The notes under the pieces are model-generated. The model did not search any database, was not told where the DNA came from, and saw only the letters and a program-made list of their open reading frames with translations. 64,000 bases of DNA from Solanum dulcamara. Taxonomy: Eukaryota; Streptophyta; Magnoliopsida; Solanales; Solanaceae. The DNA lies in the NCBI RefSeq assembly GCF_947179165.1, contig NC_077237.1, positions 87,086,341-87,150,340 of the forward strand. The letters run 5' to 3'. The position numbers and the translations under genes were made by a program. Each line of letters starts with the position of its first letter. Positions within the stretch are counted from its first letter, which is position 1. Shown here in pieces: positions 45,230-57,859 of this stretch.

Positions 45230-48123
45230 TGTTACATTCCGTATTTTTGCATTTTGGATTATTCGTAAGCTAACGATTATAAATTCAAGGGCTTTTAATT
45301 TTGAATTTTAAAAGGACATGATTTGTTGTAGATGCCAAGTTATATGAATAATTTATGTGTAGTAAAATACATCTCAAGAAGGACCCTTAAGCCGAATCAA
45401 AATAGAAGCCATCAAATATGTTTTTCTTAAAGTTACGTTTCGGGTAAGCTGACTTCCGGAGGCCATAACCTCTTTATAATTTGAGAATTTGGGAAAACTC
45501 TCAACATGAAAGTTGTAGATAATTGAAATATCTTTCCAACCATAGGTCGTGGGACGAAATGTGATATCGGAGTAATAATATATAGACGTTTTAATTCTGA
45601 CAGGCCAAACTAAATAGTAAATTCGGCCCAACCCAATTCTAATTCGGGTCAGGCCCAATACCCACGAAATTAATCAAAATTCTATGTCTTCCTTCATAGT
45701 TTAGACCAAGAAATATCTGGAAATTTCCAGAGAGAGTAAGATAAGGGAAAGCTAGAGAGAAACACCAATATCTACCACAATTAAAGCCCCGAATCTCAAA
45801 GCTCTTGAAGAGAAAATTGTTGTACGTCGCTTTGGCTTCAATTTGAGCTAGATATCATCCAATAAGGAGAAGATTTTATGTGGTGCTGCAAATTTAAGGT
45901 AATATTAAAGTCTCCTTTTCATTGTTAACAAGTTTAGTTAGAGTTTTAACGGATTAGAACGGAGAAAATAGTGTTATAAACTAGTTTGGTGATTTGTTGA
46001 GATTTATGGGTTAAAGGGTTGTTTTAGGTAGATTAAATGGAGGAAATTAGGTTAGTGATGATGTATAATAATGGTTGATATTGTTTTGATGTTGTTGATG
46101 AGTTGTTGTTCTTGAATTTGGAGGAAAAAGGTGTATGAAGATTGTGAATGTTCAAACCCGTTTTTGGAATTGAGTAGCTGGTAGTAATTCTGGAATATCT
46201 CATTGTGTAGACCTTCGATTTTAGATATTAAACATGTTTTGGAAAGATAATACACGTACCTACAACTCTTATGTTTATGTATTAGTCTATATCTGCTGTT
46301 ATTATGTCGAAAACTGAGCATGAATCATAAGACAAATTCTGTCCAGATTCTGGATTGAAAATTCCTTCATGTATAGCTGTTCGTATTTTGATGATATCTC
46401 TTTGTATAAAATGAATTTTGAGTTGATTTCTTTTGCATTGGAAAATTAAGACAGAGATCTAAATGTTTCATGAAGGTTATAAAGTCCAGTTTTGCCGTTT
46501 TCATTTTCAAAATTTAGATACAACGTGAGTTACTTGACTTTCCGAATTTACTGCTTTGGTAACATGAATAATAAATCTTATTTTGTGTCAATATTTTGGA
46601 TTGTTGATGTTGGTTGATGATTATATGGCTGGTTTGAAAGTGGGAAAAGTGAGTGGTATAGGGGAGGTGCTGTCCAATTTTTTTAGAAATAACCTACTAA
46701 CGATAGACTACGTTTTATTCTTGTCCATAGCTTAATCATAGTGCTTAACGTTTTAATATAGGTTGAGACAATATTGAACAACATATACGTATAAACGCTA
46801 AAGGTATGTAAAGTTAACATTTTCTTCTTTTGGCATGATCCATATGAAACGAACGAATGACGTATGCTTAAATTCCAAAGAAACTCTTATTCGTAGATAT
46901 ACTCGGATGGCTACCGTTCTTGATTTTCAAAATTTATATTGTTATGTCTTGACTCATGTGTATAATTCCAGCCATCCTAGTTGGTATAACTCATGTTGTG
47001 GTATAATTCATATTTTAGTATAATCCATAATTAGTGTGATTTATAATGACTATTGTCTTGGTTTTCAAATGATGGTCTGTTTTGCTTATTCTATTAAGTC
47101 TCCGATAATGATTAAATTTCACAAGGTTGCTAATGATATCTTATTCGTGCATGTTGTTATGGTATTATTCACCGAGTCCTACGATAGGCCGGGTATGTTA
47201 TCATGTATGGATTCCACTACATTATTCACCGAGTCCCTTACTAGAGGGCCGGGTACGTGATATGATAATATGATATTATAATGATATGACGATATGATTA
47301 TGGCACCGAGTCCCATAATGGGCCGGGTACGGTATCAGTGTACACTACTCTATTCACCGAGTTCCTTGCTAGAGGGTCGGGTATGGTATATATATACATA
47401 TGACGATTTATTGATATAATTGTGACACCGAGTCCCATAACGGGCCAGGTACGATATATGATGATGATATGCATGTCTTTATTTTATAACACACAGGTAC
47501 AGTGATTTATTGATTATGATACTTGACTCCTGAATCTTTATTTCAGATGTGATCTCCTTTACGATATTTTATGCTTTATATACTCGGTACATATTTCGTA
47601 CTGACCCCCTTCTTCGGGGGGCTGCGTTTCGTGCCCGCAGGTACAGATACTTATTTTGGAGAGCCGCCACCTTAGGATTCTACTCAACGGGTTGAAGTGC
47701 TCCCTTGTCTCGGAGCCTAAACTTTTGGTACTAATCCTTATAATGTATATATTTGTGTATTTTGGGGGTACGGCGGGGCCCTGTCTCATCATATGCTATT
47801 GTTAATCCTCTTAGAGGTCTGTAGACACATGAGTGGGTTGTATGTAGATATTGTCTGATGTACTAGTATGGCATATGTTTTTGGACATTTACATTCGGAG
47901 TGAAAGCCTTGTCGGCTTACGTATTATGTTATCTTATTTTTGACAATTAAGACTCCCCAAGAAATAGCTAATTTTGGTATATATATAAGTGACAGTTTGA
48001 GACAACGTGCTACCCATATAAATTCTATATCGTGTTTAATTGTCGATTGACAAAAGATAATATGTGTGTATACGAGTGTCTAATTCGGACACTAGTCACG
48101 GCCTACGGGGATAGGTCGTGACA
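45230..48123 (+). mobile_element. Solo LTR B (Ty3/gypsy, Tekay/Del-like), only in copy 1
   Basis: 2,894 bp with ends TGTTACATTCC and GTCGTGACA, flanked by GATGT. It contains TACTCGGTACATATTTCGTA followed by CTGACCCCCTTCTTCGGGGG and TGCCCGCAGGTACAGAT, the transcript-end region I recall from Tekay/Del LTRs, and a set of imperfect ~60-bp repeats with CACCGAGTCC..GGGCCGGGTACG (about 47170-47460). There is no internal coding region, so it is a solo LTR left after recombination between two LTRs. Confidence 0.85.
47165..47460 (+). repeat. Imperfect internal repeats of solo LTR B
   Basis: TTCACCGAGTCC / CACCGAGTCCCATAA followed by GGGCCGGGTACG or a variant occurs five times (near 47170, 47230, 47303, 47357 and 47427). 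Confidence 0.8.
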
Positions 48124-50051
48124 GATGTGCAACAAGACGACGTTGTTTTCACGTTCGTTCAATACTTTGCTAGGGTATGAACGAATCAACCAATAATGGA
48201 TCCAACAATCAATCAAGTCTTATCATGTTAGGACAATGAAATAGGGAAACATCTGACTTTAACGATCCAATCCTCTCATACGTTGGCTACGTAGTTCATG
48301 GAATTCGAGTAGGGACTATACTCTTATCCACTTCGGTGCTCGATATTCTTCCCAAATTTCAATATGCTCATATCTATCAGGTGAGTAATATACTCAAAAT
48401 AATCATTTAGTCTTTTTTTGGACTTAATTCAAAGTCAACTCATTTAGTCTCATTGGACTCTTTTCAAAACTGAATCAATCTGGTCTCATTGGACCTTCTT
48501 TCAAAATCAACTCATCTCAATCATCAAGCTTTTCTCTTTAAATTTGATACAATATCAACTCAATGAATGCATTTAAAACATAGTTCTTAACTCCTCAACT
48601 CAATCTCAAAATAAATGTTTTAATGTAATAATGCTCAACTCATTTATACTCAAAATACTCATGCTCAAAATAGTAATTAAAAGACTTCTCAAACTCAACT
48701 CATACTTAAACTCTTTCTAAATCAAAGATGAAGATAATCATTCTTTAAACTCAAAATAGTGCATAAATAATTTATACAAACATATTCACAAATCATTTTT
48801 AAGACTCCTTCTTAAACAATCATTTATACTCAAAATCCTAATAAGACTCCAATCAAATTGAATTATGCAAATTATATCATGTGGTCACATTAGACTCCAC
48901 TCCACTCCATCTCAAGCATCATCATCAACATTACCTCTTCATCAATCATTTTACCTTTTTAAAAATAGACATCATTTACATCTTCATCAAATATCTTGCT
49001 CCAAAATCCTCATTTAAGTCTATGTTCAATTTCATCAAACTCATAAAAAAATGTGTCATCTCACTTTAAAAGCAATATTTTTATTATACATGAAAACTAT
49101 CAATCTCAACCTCAAGAGAACTTATGACAAAAATGAAATCTCATCTTGGGTTCATGTGAATGAATACATGAATCCATACTCTCAACAAAACTCAAATTCA
49201 AGAACATCATTAATACATATGAATTTATATACATAAACTCAATAGAAATTATAGATAACCCAAGAGCTCAACTCATGAAACCTCAAAACTCAACTCAACT
49301 CGAATCAATGAATATGTAGGGCGCGTGGATGAAATCAATTCAACATTGTGAGTAGCCTTATATACCTGACTTGAATAACAAATCAAGGATCTGATGGTCT
49401 TACTTGAAGAACTTGAATCCTAACTCTTCTTCTCTTCTCCAAGTCTTGCTCTCAATGTTCTTACATGTTTTTGGAGAGAAAACTCCTTAGAAACTGATAT
49501 GTGGGCGGAATTTAGCCCTAAAATGTAGAGGGGAAATGTGGGAAAAGACCGAAAAGCCCCTCCCAAAAAATGAAAACTTAGCAGAAATTTGAACTAAGGT
49601 GGAACAAGTCCACGTCGCGGAGGTGTTTCACCATTGTTCATTTTTTTTCCAAAATTTAAGTTGAAGCAAAAACTGGCCAAGTCCACGACGCGGACTTGGC
49701 GCGCACCTCTCTGGTTAACCGGACACAACGTTTTTGATGGTGTTGGAAAGAAGACTCAAATACATTTAATTTGATAGGTTATGGGCCACCCAATTCATTA
49801 TATTCTAGGAGATATGGTCGTTTGAAGTTGACGCTTATACGAACTCATTCGAAAACTTAGCCGATAGAAATTCTTTGGACTTAGCTTAGTGTTAGAGATC
49901 CCTTATGACCCTAAACCACATATAATACTCTTAAAATACTTAAGAATTGATCCTAACTCATGTATACAATTAAAAGTCATTTCGTTCGAGTCTATAAGCA
50001 TATGAAGAATGGTTTGAGTCTTGACGAAAAAAACAAATTTAGGGTGTTACA

Positions 50052-51006
50052 TGGGGATTGTGCTGAGGCTCCATGTACTGCTCCCCTGGGTACTTACGGA
50101 CGGACCCATAAAGATTTCCCAAACAAAATGCCTGAAATTCATATCACTAAAAATTAATGGGCCTACACACACGAAAGAAATGAGAAAATCTCTAATTTCG
50201 CTTAAGTAGACCCTAAATGCTATAAATATGGCGTGGATCATGCTGAGGCTACACGTATTTCTCCCCTAGGTACTTACGGAGGTTCCTATAAAGGTGTTAT
50301 AAAAAATTTGATCGAAAGTCATATCACCAAAAAATTTATGGGCTAACACACATGAAAAATGAGAAAATCGTTTAATTTTGCTTCAATGCCGCCTAAATGC
50401 TATAAATATATTGTAAATCGTGTCGAGGCTACACAAACTTATCCCACGGGTACTTACAAAGGGTACCCAAAAGGTTTCACAAAAAAATTGATCGAAAGTC
50501 AAATCACCAAAAAATTAATGGGCTAACACACACGAAAAAAATGAGAAAATCATCTAATTCCGCTTAAATGGCCCCTAAATGCTATAAATATATTGCGGAT
50601 CATGTCGAGGATACACGTACTACTCTCTCAGGTACTTACGGAGGGTCCCATAAAGGTTTTTCCAAAAATTTGATCGAAAGCGACATCACAAAATAATTCA
50701 TGGGCTAAGACAAACAGAAAAATGAGATACCCGCCTAATCTCACTTGAGTGGCGTGCTATAAATATGTCATGGATTGTGTCGAGGCTACACGTACTGCTC
50801 TCCCGGGTACTTGCGGAGAGTCTCATTAAGGTTTCGCAAAAAAATTGACCGAAAGTCATATCACCAAAAAATTTATGGGCTAACACACATGATATAAATT
50901 AGAAAATCACTTAATTTCGCTTGAGTGACCCCTAAATGCTATAACTATATTGTGAATTATGCCGAGACTACACTTACTGCTGTGAATAATTAAGGAGGGT
51001 CCCATA
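50052..51006. repeat. ~180-bp satellite array, right part, copy 1
   Basis: Five and a third units. The (C/G)GAGGCT anchors are at about 50059, 50239, 50418, 50603, 50776 and 50958. Each unit carries a TATA-like GCTATAAATAT. The array ends abruptly inside a glycine-rich protein relic. Confidence 0.9.
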
Positions 51007-51075
51007 AACCATAATGCCACTAAAAAGAACAATTAAGAAAACTACTCCAACAATACGAGTTGATATAACACCGAT
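51006..51075 (-). pseudogene. Relic of a third small glycine-rich protein gene, copy 1
   Basis: The minus strand matches the first ~70 nt of gene A: the signal peptide coding block with CTTAATTGTTCTTTTTAGTG and GGCATTATGG, plus the upstream ACCAAAAATATTTA block. The start codon reads ATC, and the coding sequence stops where the satellite begins, so the whole Gly-rich part is missing. Confidence 0.8.
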
Positions 51076-51129
51076 TATATATATCTACTTTAATAATAAT
51101 GCGCACCAAAAATATTTACGAAAAAGAGA

Positions 51130-51829
51130 TAAAAATAATCAAATAAGGTTAGTGATAGTCGTGTTGCCCATGAGTGGGTAATGTTGCCGGTTGGCTCAAG
51201 GTTAGAGTGTTATTTGAGGAAATTATGGGTCCATAACCCACAGGTCTCAATCTTATAAATGAGATAAGCATAGTGAATCCGTGGTTAGTAGATGGGTGAA
51301 GAACTATAAAGGTGAGAGAAAGGGGTTATTGGTGAGTTGGGGGGACATGCATATAAAGCTTAATTGTTGTGATTTTTCTTATTTTTCTGTATATATATTA
51401 TGCGGTGGGTGTCAGATTGATCGATGATGCCTACCAGTACGTGTTGTTTGTACTGATAGGCATCATCGATTATACCACTTGGTATAGTCTGGTTACAGAG
51501 TTAGTAGATTTCCCTAGGTGACGGCAAAGATGATCCTCCGACAACTCCTGTTTTTCGTTCCTTATGGTTGGAGCTGTGTCTTTTCATTTGTCTAATGTCT
51601 TGTTCTATAGAGCTCTTATACTTATTTTAGACTAGTATCCTTTGGGCTTTAGACAATTTCTTGTATAAAACTTGCGTTTTGAATTATCACAAGATTAATA
51701 GAACTTCTTGGCTTATTGTTTAATTTGTCTGTAACTTTCGCAATGCTTATTTCATATCAGGGGTTAAGGGTTCTCTTACATAGGTCATAGAGTGGGTACC
51801 CACACGGTCCGGTGGGTTGGGGCATGACA
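51130..51829 (+). mobile_element. Probable degenerate LTR fragment, copy 1
   Basis: It contains a CAGTACGTGTTGTTTGTACTG hairpin region like the transcript-end region of gypsy LTRs and ends GGGTTGGGGCATGACA, resembling the ends of LTRs A and B. No start or target duplication was found. Tentative. Confidence 0.4.
51420..51470. repeat. 21-bp stem hairpin, copy 1
   Basis: The left arm 51420-51440 and right arm 51450-51470 pair over 21 bp with one G-T, around a 9-nt loop. Identical in copy 2 (63139-63189). Confidence 0.85.
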
Positions 51830-51984
51830 ATATAAAATTGAGAAAATAATTAAAGCTTACGAGTCTTATATAAATATGAAAGTGTGGATGAATCAACATC
51901 AAATATTGAATTGTTGTTGTACATGACTGAAACACTCGAAGATGCACATTTAGGAATTCGGTGATTTTATTTAGTTAAGGAAAA

Positions 51985-53215
51985 AGGAACAAGTATACTA
52001 CTCAACTTTGTGATTTAGATTGAATATATCACTCGTTATAAAAGTGGTGCATATATGTCCTTGTTATCTAACAAATGATGAATATATACCATTGTTGCCT
52101 AACAAATGGTGCATATTTATCCTTTTTCTTGACATATTAATTTTTTTAAAAGAATTCCTTAAATAGCTTTTTGAAATTTCAAAAATATCACATACCTTTA
52201 ATAAGTTACCACATTTTTTTGTTATACCTATCCAAATCCGAGCCAACTAAAAAAAATTCTCTTTTCTTCAGATCCAACCCAAACTCATTTTATTGACTGA
52301 GTAGGAGATGAATTGTTTTTTTTCATTAGGTCCAGATCTAGAGGGGTAGAAAAAACGAATGAGTCATTTTTTGAGAAAATTATGCGAATAAGCAAACATA
52401 TACTAGTTAATTATCTAAATAGCTATAATTTGAATTAATTATGGCTCGCAGCCTAATTTTAGTTGTAATTACGTCACCTCTCTCTCCTCTCTTCCTATTT
52501 CTCGACTCTCTCCTCTTTTATACATATACAAATACAAATTATACATATATATACATAATTATATGACAAATATACATATACAATTAGCCTCTCTTGCTCG
52601 CCCCTCTCCTCCCTCTCTGCTCTCTCTCATTCGCCTCTCTCCTCCTTTTCCCAATCTCGCTTTCTAGATATACAAATGCATATGTATACCAGATACAAAT
52701 TATACATATACATATATAATTATATGGCAGATATACAAATACAAGTAGCCTCTGTTCACTCTTTGTCCTCTCTCCTCCCTCTCCCAATCTCACTTGCCAG
52801 ATATACAATTACGTACGCATACTAGTTACATATATACAATTATTTGACAGATATACATATACAATTCGCCTATCTCCACTCTCTCTCCTCTCTCACTCGC
52901 CTCTCTCCTCCTTCTCCCAATCTCGCTCGCCTTTCTCCTCCCTCTAACATGTAGCTACAAATAATAATTAACAAACTATAGCTATGAAGCATAATTAAAG
53001 TATTTTTGAGTGGCTATATTCAAAAATTATCCTAATTTTTTAAACCCATGTGACATCTTTGGAATTTAAAAATTAGTTTTAGAATTTATTATTTATAATT
53101 TGTAAATATAGGTTTGCCAATAAAAAAGTAAATATGCATCATTTGTTAGACGAGAGAAATATATATGCACCAGTCTTTAACGAGGATATAACTGTTATCT
53201 AATCTGTATTCAAAT
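51985..53215. mobile_element. Composite MITE with terminal inverted repeats
   Basis: The left end region (about 51985-52100: TATAAAAGTGGTGCATATAT, CTAACAAATG) recurs inverted at about 53110-53215 (CATTTGTTAG, ATATATGCACCA, AACGAGGATATA). Another element (52373-53036) is nested inside. The left end is also seen in copy 2 up to the window edge. Confidence 0.65.
52373..53036. mobile_element. Nested MITE with internal ~150-bp tandem repeats
   Basis: Inverted ends (AAAATTATGCGAATAAGC against the complement of GGCTATATTCAAAAATTATC) enclose three to four units of a CT-rich stretch (CGCCTCTCTCCTCC, CCCAATCTCGCT) followed by ATATACAAATACAAATTATAC-like sequence. Confidence 0.7.
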
Positions 53216-54292
53216 CAGTAAAACCAGAAACGTAGTAGAAGCAAAAAATTATTCAAATCCCATAAGTTATTTGTGTGTCCTTGAGAAATTATAACACACT
53301 CATTGTTGCCAATGTATGGGTTACTTCCCCTCATGATAAAATGGAAAAACATTTCTATAATAGCGATGTCAATGTAAATTACAAACTTCAACAAACGGAG
53401 CAGATTACACGACACTAACTTAATTTGTTTTTAAAAATCAATTTTAAAAATTTAGGTGGAGAAAAAATATTTTATGTATCCTGGTCTATAAAAGACGAGG
53501 GCTATGAATCAATATAATACATTAATTCGAGGTAATTGTTGTATGTAATTTCAATTTGTGTATATTTATCAAACGTTGAACGAATATAGAAATACTGAAA
53601 TAAAAATATAGAGCTAATAAAAATACTAGCCCAACCCACAACATATGTTATAGTCGGCATATGACTAGTAATTCTAATTTTTTTAAACAAAGAAATTCAA
53701 CATTGTCAATTGCGACGATTACTTATTCTTTATGCAATTTTTTTTTAGTAACATCCAATATAGTCATTCATATTTTCACGAGGGTTTCTTACGTAATTGT
53801 GCAGGTGATAAAATATTTTTTTCGATAAACATGGCCGTAAGATATGCAATGTATATGGTATCGGCATTGTATAAATAGTTCTGTAATCTATCAATATTGT
53901 ATAAATAGTAAATTATCATACATATATATGGACTATGGTGTATAAATGTTTATCAGAGATGGATATATACAATCATATACGTTGTTTATACAATATTTAC
54001 ATACACATATTGAGATTGAGTTTTAATGCTTACTCGGAGATAAATAAGAATGTAAGTATGGGAATCTAAGAATGGGATGGTGATGTTCAGACAGAATACA
54101 TATATTTAGCTATTACTGTTATCACATTTTAGTACTTTATTCATCTTTTGAATATTGATTATATTATTTTATGCTCAATGTTATATTTTAATATGTATAA
54201 ATAAAGCAATATGAAGATGAAAAGATTTGAAATAAAATTGAATAAAAAGTGTAAAGAAAAGAAGGAAAAATTGTCCTTTCTTAATTTGAACT
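53216..54292. other. AT-rich end of the duplication unit
   Basis: No gene or clear repeat seen. It ends at the junction with copy 2. Confidence 0.4.
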
Positions 54293-55364
54293 TTATACAT
54301 GTAGCCCATTCATTATTATAAATGGCTTTGAACTTTGTATTCAACTAGCTAACTCTCATTTATTGGGTCTTCTAATTGTCATTAATGGATCAACCAAACA
54401 ATATCCTCCCAACAGTATTAATTTATATTCTCTGTCAATGTACTGGTTGCAAAATTCTTTGGTTCACATTATATATGCCTATAGCTATTAATGTAATTAA
54501 CTACTGTTGTTTTTCTTACTCAGTGTTGTGGTTATTGAAAATAACTGATTCAAAATATTTTTTCCATCCAATTTTAATTTATTCGTTATATATTAAAAAT
54601 AAATGTCCACTTTTACTTATCTATTAGTTCATAATCTACCATTGTTATTAATTAATTATAGCCATTTTTTTCAAAATATTTAGTTTTATTATATTCAAAT
54701 AGTGATATAGTAAAATTATCATTTTATTTATTGTTTAGGATGTGGCACGTTAATAATGAACAAGTAAAAATAGACGGAGGGAGAGTAGTTGTGTCTCAAG
54801 ACATAATTTATTATTTCCTCCTTAAAAATTCAAATTTTTAAATTTTAAGTTTTAACTTTAAAATTTATGGTCAAACAAGAGCTTAGAACCCATAAAATTG
54901 AGATTATAGCTCATAAAACCATTAGTTTAATAACGGAGATGAAAGACAAACTAAACAAGTATATAAAAATATTTTTGAAATCAAAACAAATATAAAAGGA
55001 ATTCACACTCCAATATTAATATTATCATTGATACAATTATAAATCCCAAAAAATCCCAACACGAATACATAGAAAAATGATACAATATATGTAAAAGAAT
55101 TGAATAATGCAATAAGCTCTTCTTTGATGAATCAAAATCCAAGAAATAAGGATCCAATACAAAAAGAATCACACCAAACACATACTCATACAATCTCCAA
55201 AAATTTAAAATAAAGATAGATGTATAAATTTCTTTTGCAAGCATAAGGTAAATTAATTAACGGAAAATGGCAATTAATATACTCCCCAAACTCAATCTAG
55301 AAGTATATTTAAATTATTTTTTAGTAATTCAGAAATATATTTGACCAATTTTCGATTAATTAAT

Positions 55365-55613
55365 TTAGTGTCCACCACCACCAGCGCCAAGACCTTTACC
55401 ACCAAGTAATCCTCCACCAATTCCTGTGCCACCACTTGCCTCACCAAGGCTTCCACCTGTACCCATTCCTCCGCCAAATAAACCGCCACCACCGCCACCT
55501 GCTCCACCTGCTCCGAGCATACGCCGCCCTAACACGTCAGCAGAAACCATAATGCCACTAAAAAGAACAATTAAGAGAACTACTACGATAATATGAGTTG
55601 ATGAGATACCCAT
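55365..55613 (-). CDS. Small secreted glycine-rich protein A, copy 2
   Basis: Predicted 82-residue product identical to that at 40774-41022: signal peptide, DVLGRRMLG, then a Gly-rich tail with GGSLGEASGG. The upstream block and TATA are conserved as well, so both copies are probably transcribed from near-identical promoters. Confidence 0.8.
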   Translation of the reverse strand: MGISSTHIIVVVLLIVLFSGIMVSADVLGRRMLGAGGAGGGGGGLFGGGMGTGGSLGEASGGTGIGGGLLGGKGLGAGGGGH

Positions 55614-55725
55614 TATAATATTAGTTATAACTTTAAATTAAATGTGGACCAAAAATATTTATGAAGAATAGAAGAAAAAAATGACCAAATAATGAGATAT
55701 ATGAGAATGTACTTCTATGGGCAAG

Positions 55726-55733
55726 TATATATA
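55726..55733 (-). promoter_or_regulatory. TATA box of glycine-rich protein A, copy 2
   Basis: TATATATA at the same spacing from the ATG as in copy 1. Confidence 0.65.
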
Positions 55734-56282
55734 GTGTTAAATCGCTCTATTTTTTATTTAGTTTATTATAATATTGGCCATGTGTTAGGAAGTTTAGAAT
55801 ATATAATTGTGAATAATAAGATTATTTCCATGATCTTAGCCAAATATGCCGTTATTTCTTCTATATTAATTGGCTTAGGATCAAGAAATATATTAGTTAA
55901 TGATTAGAAATAATATATAATGGGATCATTAGAAATTAAGCAATGCACGATTGTGAATAAAAATATGTTTTGTACTCATCTTATTGGCTTTCCATGAACT
56001 ATTGTTTGGTTATATTAATATCCAGAAATATAATGTATTTGTTATTTTGTAAACATGTCTGTATATTACATAATGATTAGAAAGAATGATCGAAAACATA
56101 ATTATAGCTTAATAAATTTGGATATCGATTTCTTCTCTTTCTCTCTCTAATATTTTCTTTGTATCAGTTTTCGTTATTATTTATTGTTGTTATTGGTTTA
56201 TTCTCCACTATTTTCTATATTGCTCATTTACTACTATATTTTCTTTTCTTACTCATTGTTGTGATATGCTTTACTTTAGTCG

Positions 56283-56398
56283 ATGGTCCATTGAAAACAA
56301 CGTATCTATCTTTACTAGGTATGCAATACACACCACCATGTTCTCAGACCTTATTTGTGAGATTACACTGAGTACATTGTTGTTGTTAATTTCTTCTC
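56283..56398 (+). mobile_element. TS-type SINE remnant, copy 2
   Basis: Copy of 41692-41807 with a few substitutions. Confidence 0.6.
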
Positions 56399-57488
56399 TT
56401 TTATTATTAAATAAATATATACTTAGAGAAAATACAAAAAGAAAAAACACTATATAGTTATCGTGCGGGTACAAAATAGTCTGACATACCACTAAAGGTT
56501 GTGGTATAATAATAAGTATCTCTTCATTGTGAATCAGAAATCTTAAATCCTATAAATAGATCCGCCTTTGATAGAAAATACTTTACCCCTTAAAAAAAAT
56601 TATGATGCGATTTTGAGTTAATCAAACCCCAAAACGGATATAACACACATGATAAAACATTAAGTCTTAGAAGAGAAGTTGATGAATGACATATGAGTTT
56701 ATATTTGATAACCATATTTCAAGCTTACCGAAATGAGAAGAATACAAGTTCGAATTTTATTTCAATAATGATTTCACTTTATCATCTTGAATATCAGTCT
56801 TTATTTTTATTTTTCCTCTTTAAATGGTAAAAATATAAACAATTGTGTTGAGTCTTACTCTAAGAAAATGTATGAAAAAATACTCGTCACCCGATTAATG
56901 ACATCGTATCATTGCCATGATCGAATAAATAGAATTATTGAATTTTATAGAACGTTAAGATTAAATTTGATAACATTAACCCATTTGGATAGCTCTATGC
57001 ACCCAGCACCATAAAGATATCACGTCACAAAAAGTGGAAGCTAGCTCCAAATTTACCACATTTTTCTTTCTTTTTTGATTAGCATTGTATCTTTTTACTA
57101 TCGTATTTCTTTATTCAATCAAAATTTAATTAATTTGCACAAGTCAAGATTACATCTACAATAATTTACTCAAATTAACGGACTATATGTTGTTAACCGC
57201 AAACTCTAGCATATCGATTAATTGCAATTTTAACATAAATCAAAAGGAATGTAAAACTAATTAATTCACATTCTGTTATTATCATTATACTATTAAAATT
57301 CCAAAATTTTGGAAAGAAGAAATCACACAAATTAAATAAATAGAAATGATACATGTAATAAAAAAATGTAGCTCTTCTTTGATGAATCAAAATTCAAGAA
57401 AGAAAGAGCTAAACCAAAAGAATTACCACATCAAATTAAAAACATCACTTATTAAGCAACAACAATTTTGTAATTAATGTAAATTAAT

Positions 57489-57737
57489 TTAGTGTCCGCC
57501 ACCAGCACCGCCACCTCCACCACCAAGCAAACCGCCACCGAGTCCAGATCCACCACTTGCCTCACCAAGATTTCCACCTATACCAATTCCTAAGCCACCT
57601 AAGCCATCACCACCACCACCACCTACGCCGCCTGCACCGAGCATGCGCCGCCCTAACACGTCAGCAGAAAACATAATGCTACTAAAAAGAACAATTAAGA
57701 GAACTATTCCAATAACACGGGGTGATGAGATACCCAT
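57489..57737 (-). CDS. Small secreted glycine-rich protein B, copy 2
   Basis: 82 residues, same plan as its partner at 42898. It reads LFSSIMFSADVLGRRMLG where copy 1 has LFSGIIVSADVLGRHMLG; all four replacements fall in this short N-terminal stretch. The mature Gly-rich part is unchanged. TATA at 57852-57859. Confidence 0.8.
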   Translation of the reverse strand: MGISSPRVIGIVLLIVLFSSIMFSADVLGRRMLGAGGVGGGGGDGLGGLGIGIGGNLGEASGGSGLGGGLLGGGGGGAGGGH

Positions 57738-57851
57738 AATATTAATTTTAACTTTAAATTAAATATTGTCCAAAAATATTTATGAAGAAAATATGATAAA
57801 ATAGTGAAGAACCCTTGAGATATAATATGAGAATGTACTTCTATGGACAAG

Positions 57852-57859
57852 TATATATA
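57852..57859 (-). promoter_or_regulatory. TATA box of glycine-rich protein B, copy 2
   Basis: Same position and context as in copy 1. Confidence 0.65.

Larger units (their letters stand above)
44207..50051 (-). mobile_element. Solo LTR A (gypsy-type), copy 1, split by solo LTR B
   Basis: A 5-bp direct repeat TGGGG (44202-44206 and 50052-50056) flanks a segment whose ends are TGTCACGCCCC and GGGTGTTACA. With the nested LTR B removed it is about 2.95 kb. It has no gag or pol, primer site or internal region, so it is best read as a solo LTR. On the minus strand it begins TGTAACACCC and contains GTACTGACGTCCATTTGGAC, like the transcript-end region of plant gypsy LTRs, which is why I assign minus. 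It sits inside a satellite unit that reads continuously across the insertion. Confidence 0.8.
39702..54292 (+). repeat. Tandem segmental duplication, copy 1
   Basis: From about 39702 the sequence is repeated in direct orientation at +14,591 from 54293. The repeat is nearly perfect for the first ~3.9 kb, then continues with lower identity. After 48124 the offset drops to 11,719, because copy 1 alone holds a 2.9-kb solo LTR. Homology can be followed to about 52280, where copy 2 meets the window edge. The junction at 54292/54293 joins the end of the unit to its start. Copy 1 contains two small glycine-rich protein genes, a SINE remnant, the satellite array, solo LTRs A and B, a glycine-rich protein relic and MITEs. 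Confidence 0.95.

Noticed and set aside
50052..51006. CRISPR-like regular spacing of repeats
   Set aside because: The units are ~180 bp, diverged and contiguous without unique spacers, in a plant nuclear context. This is a satellite.
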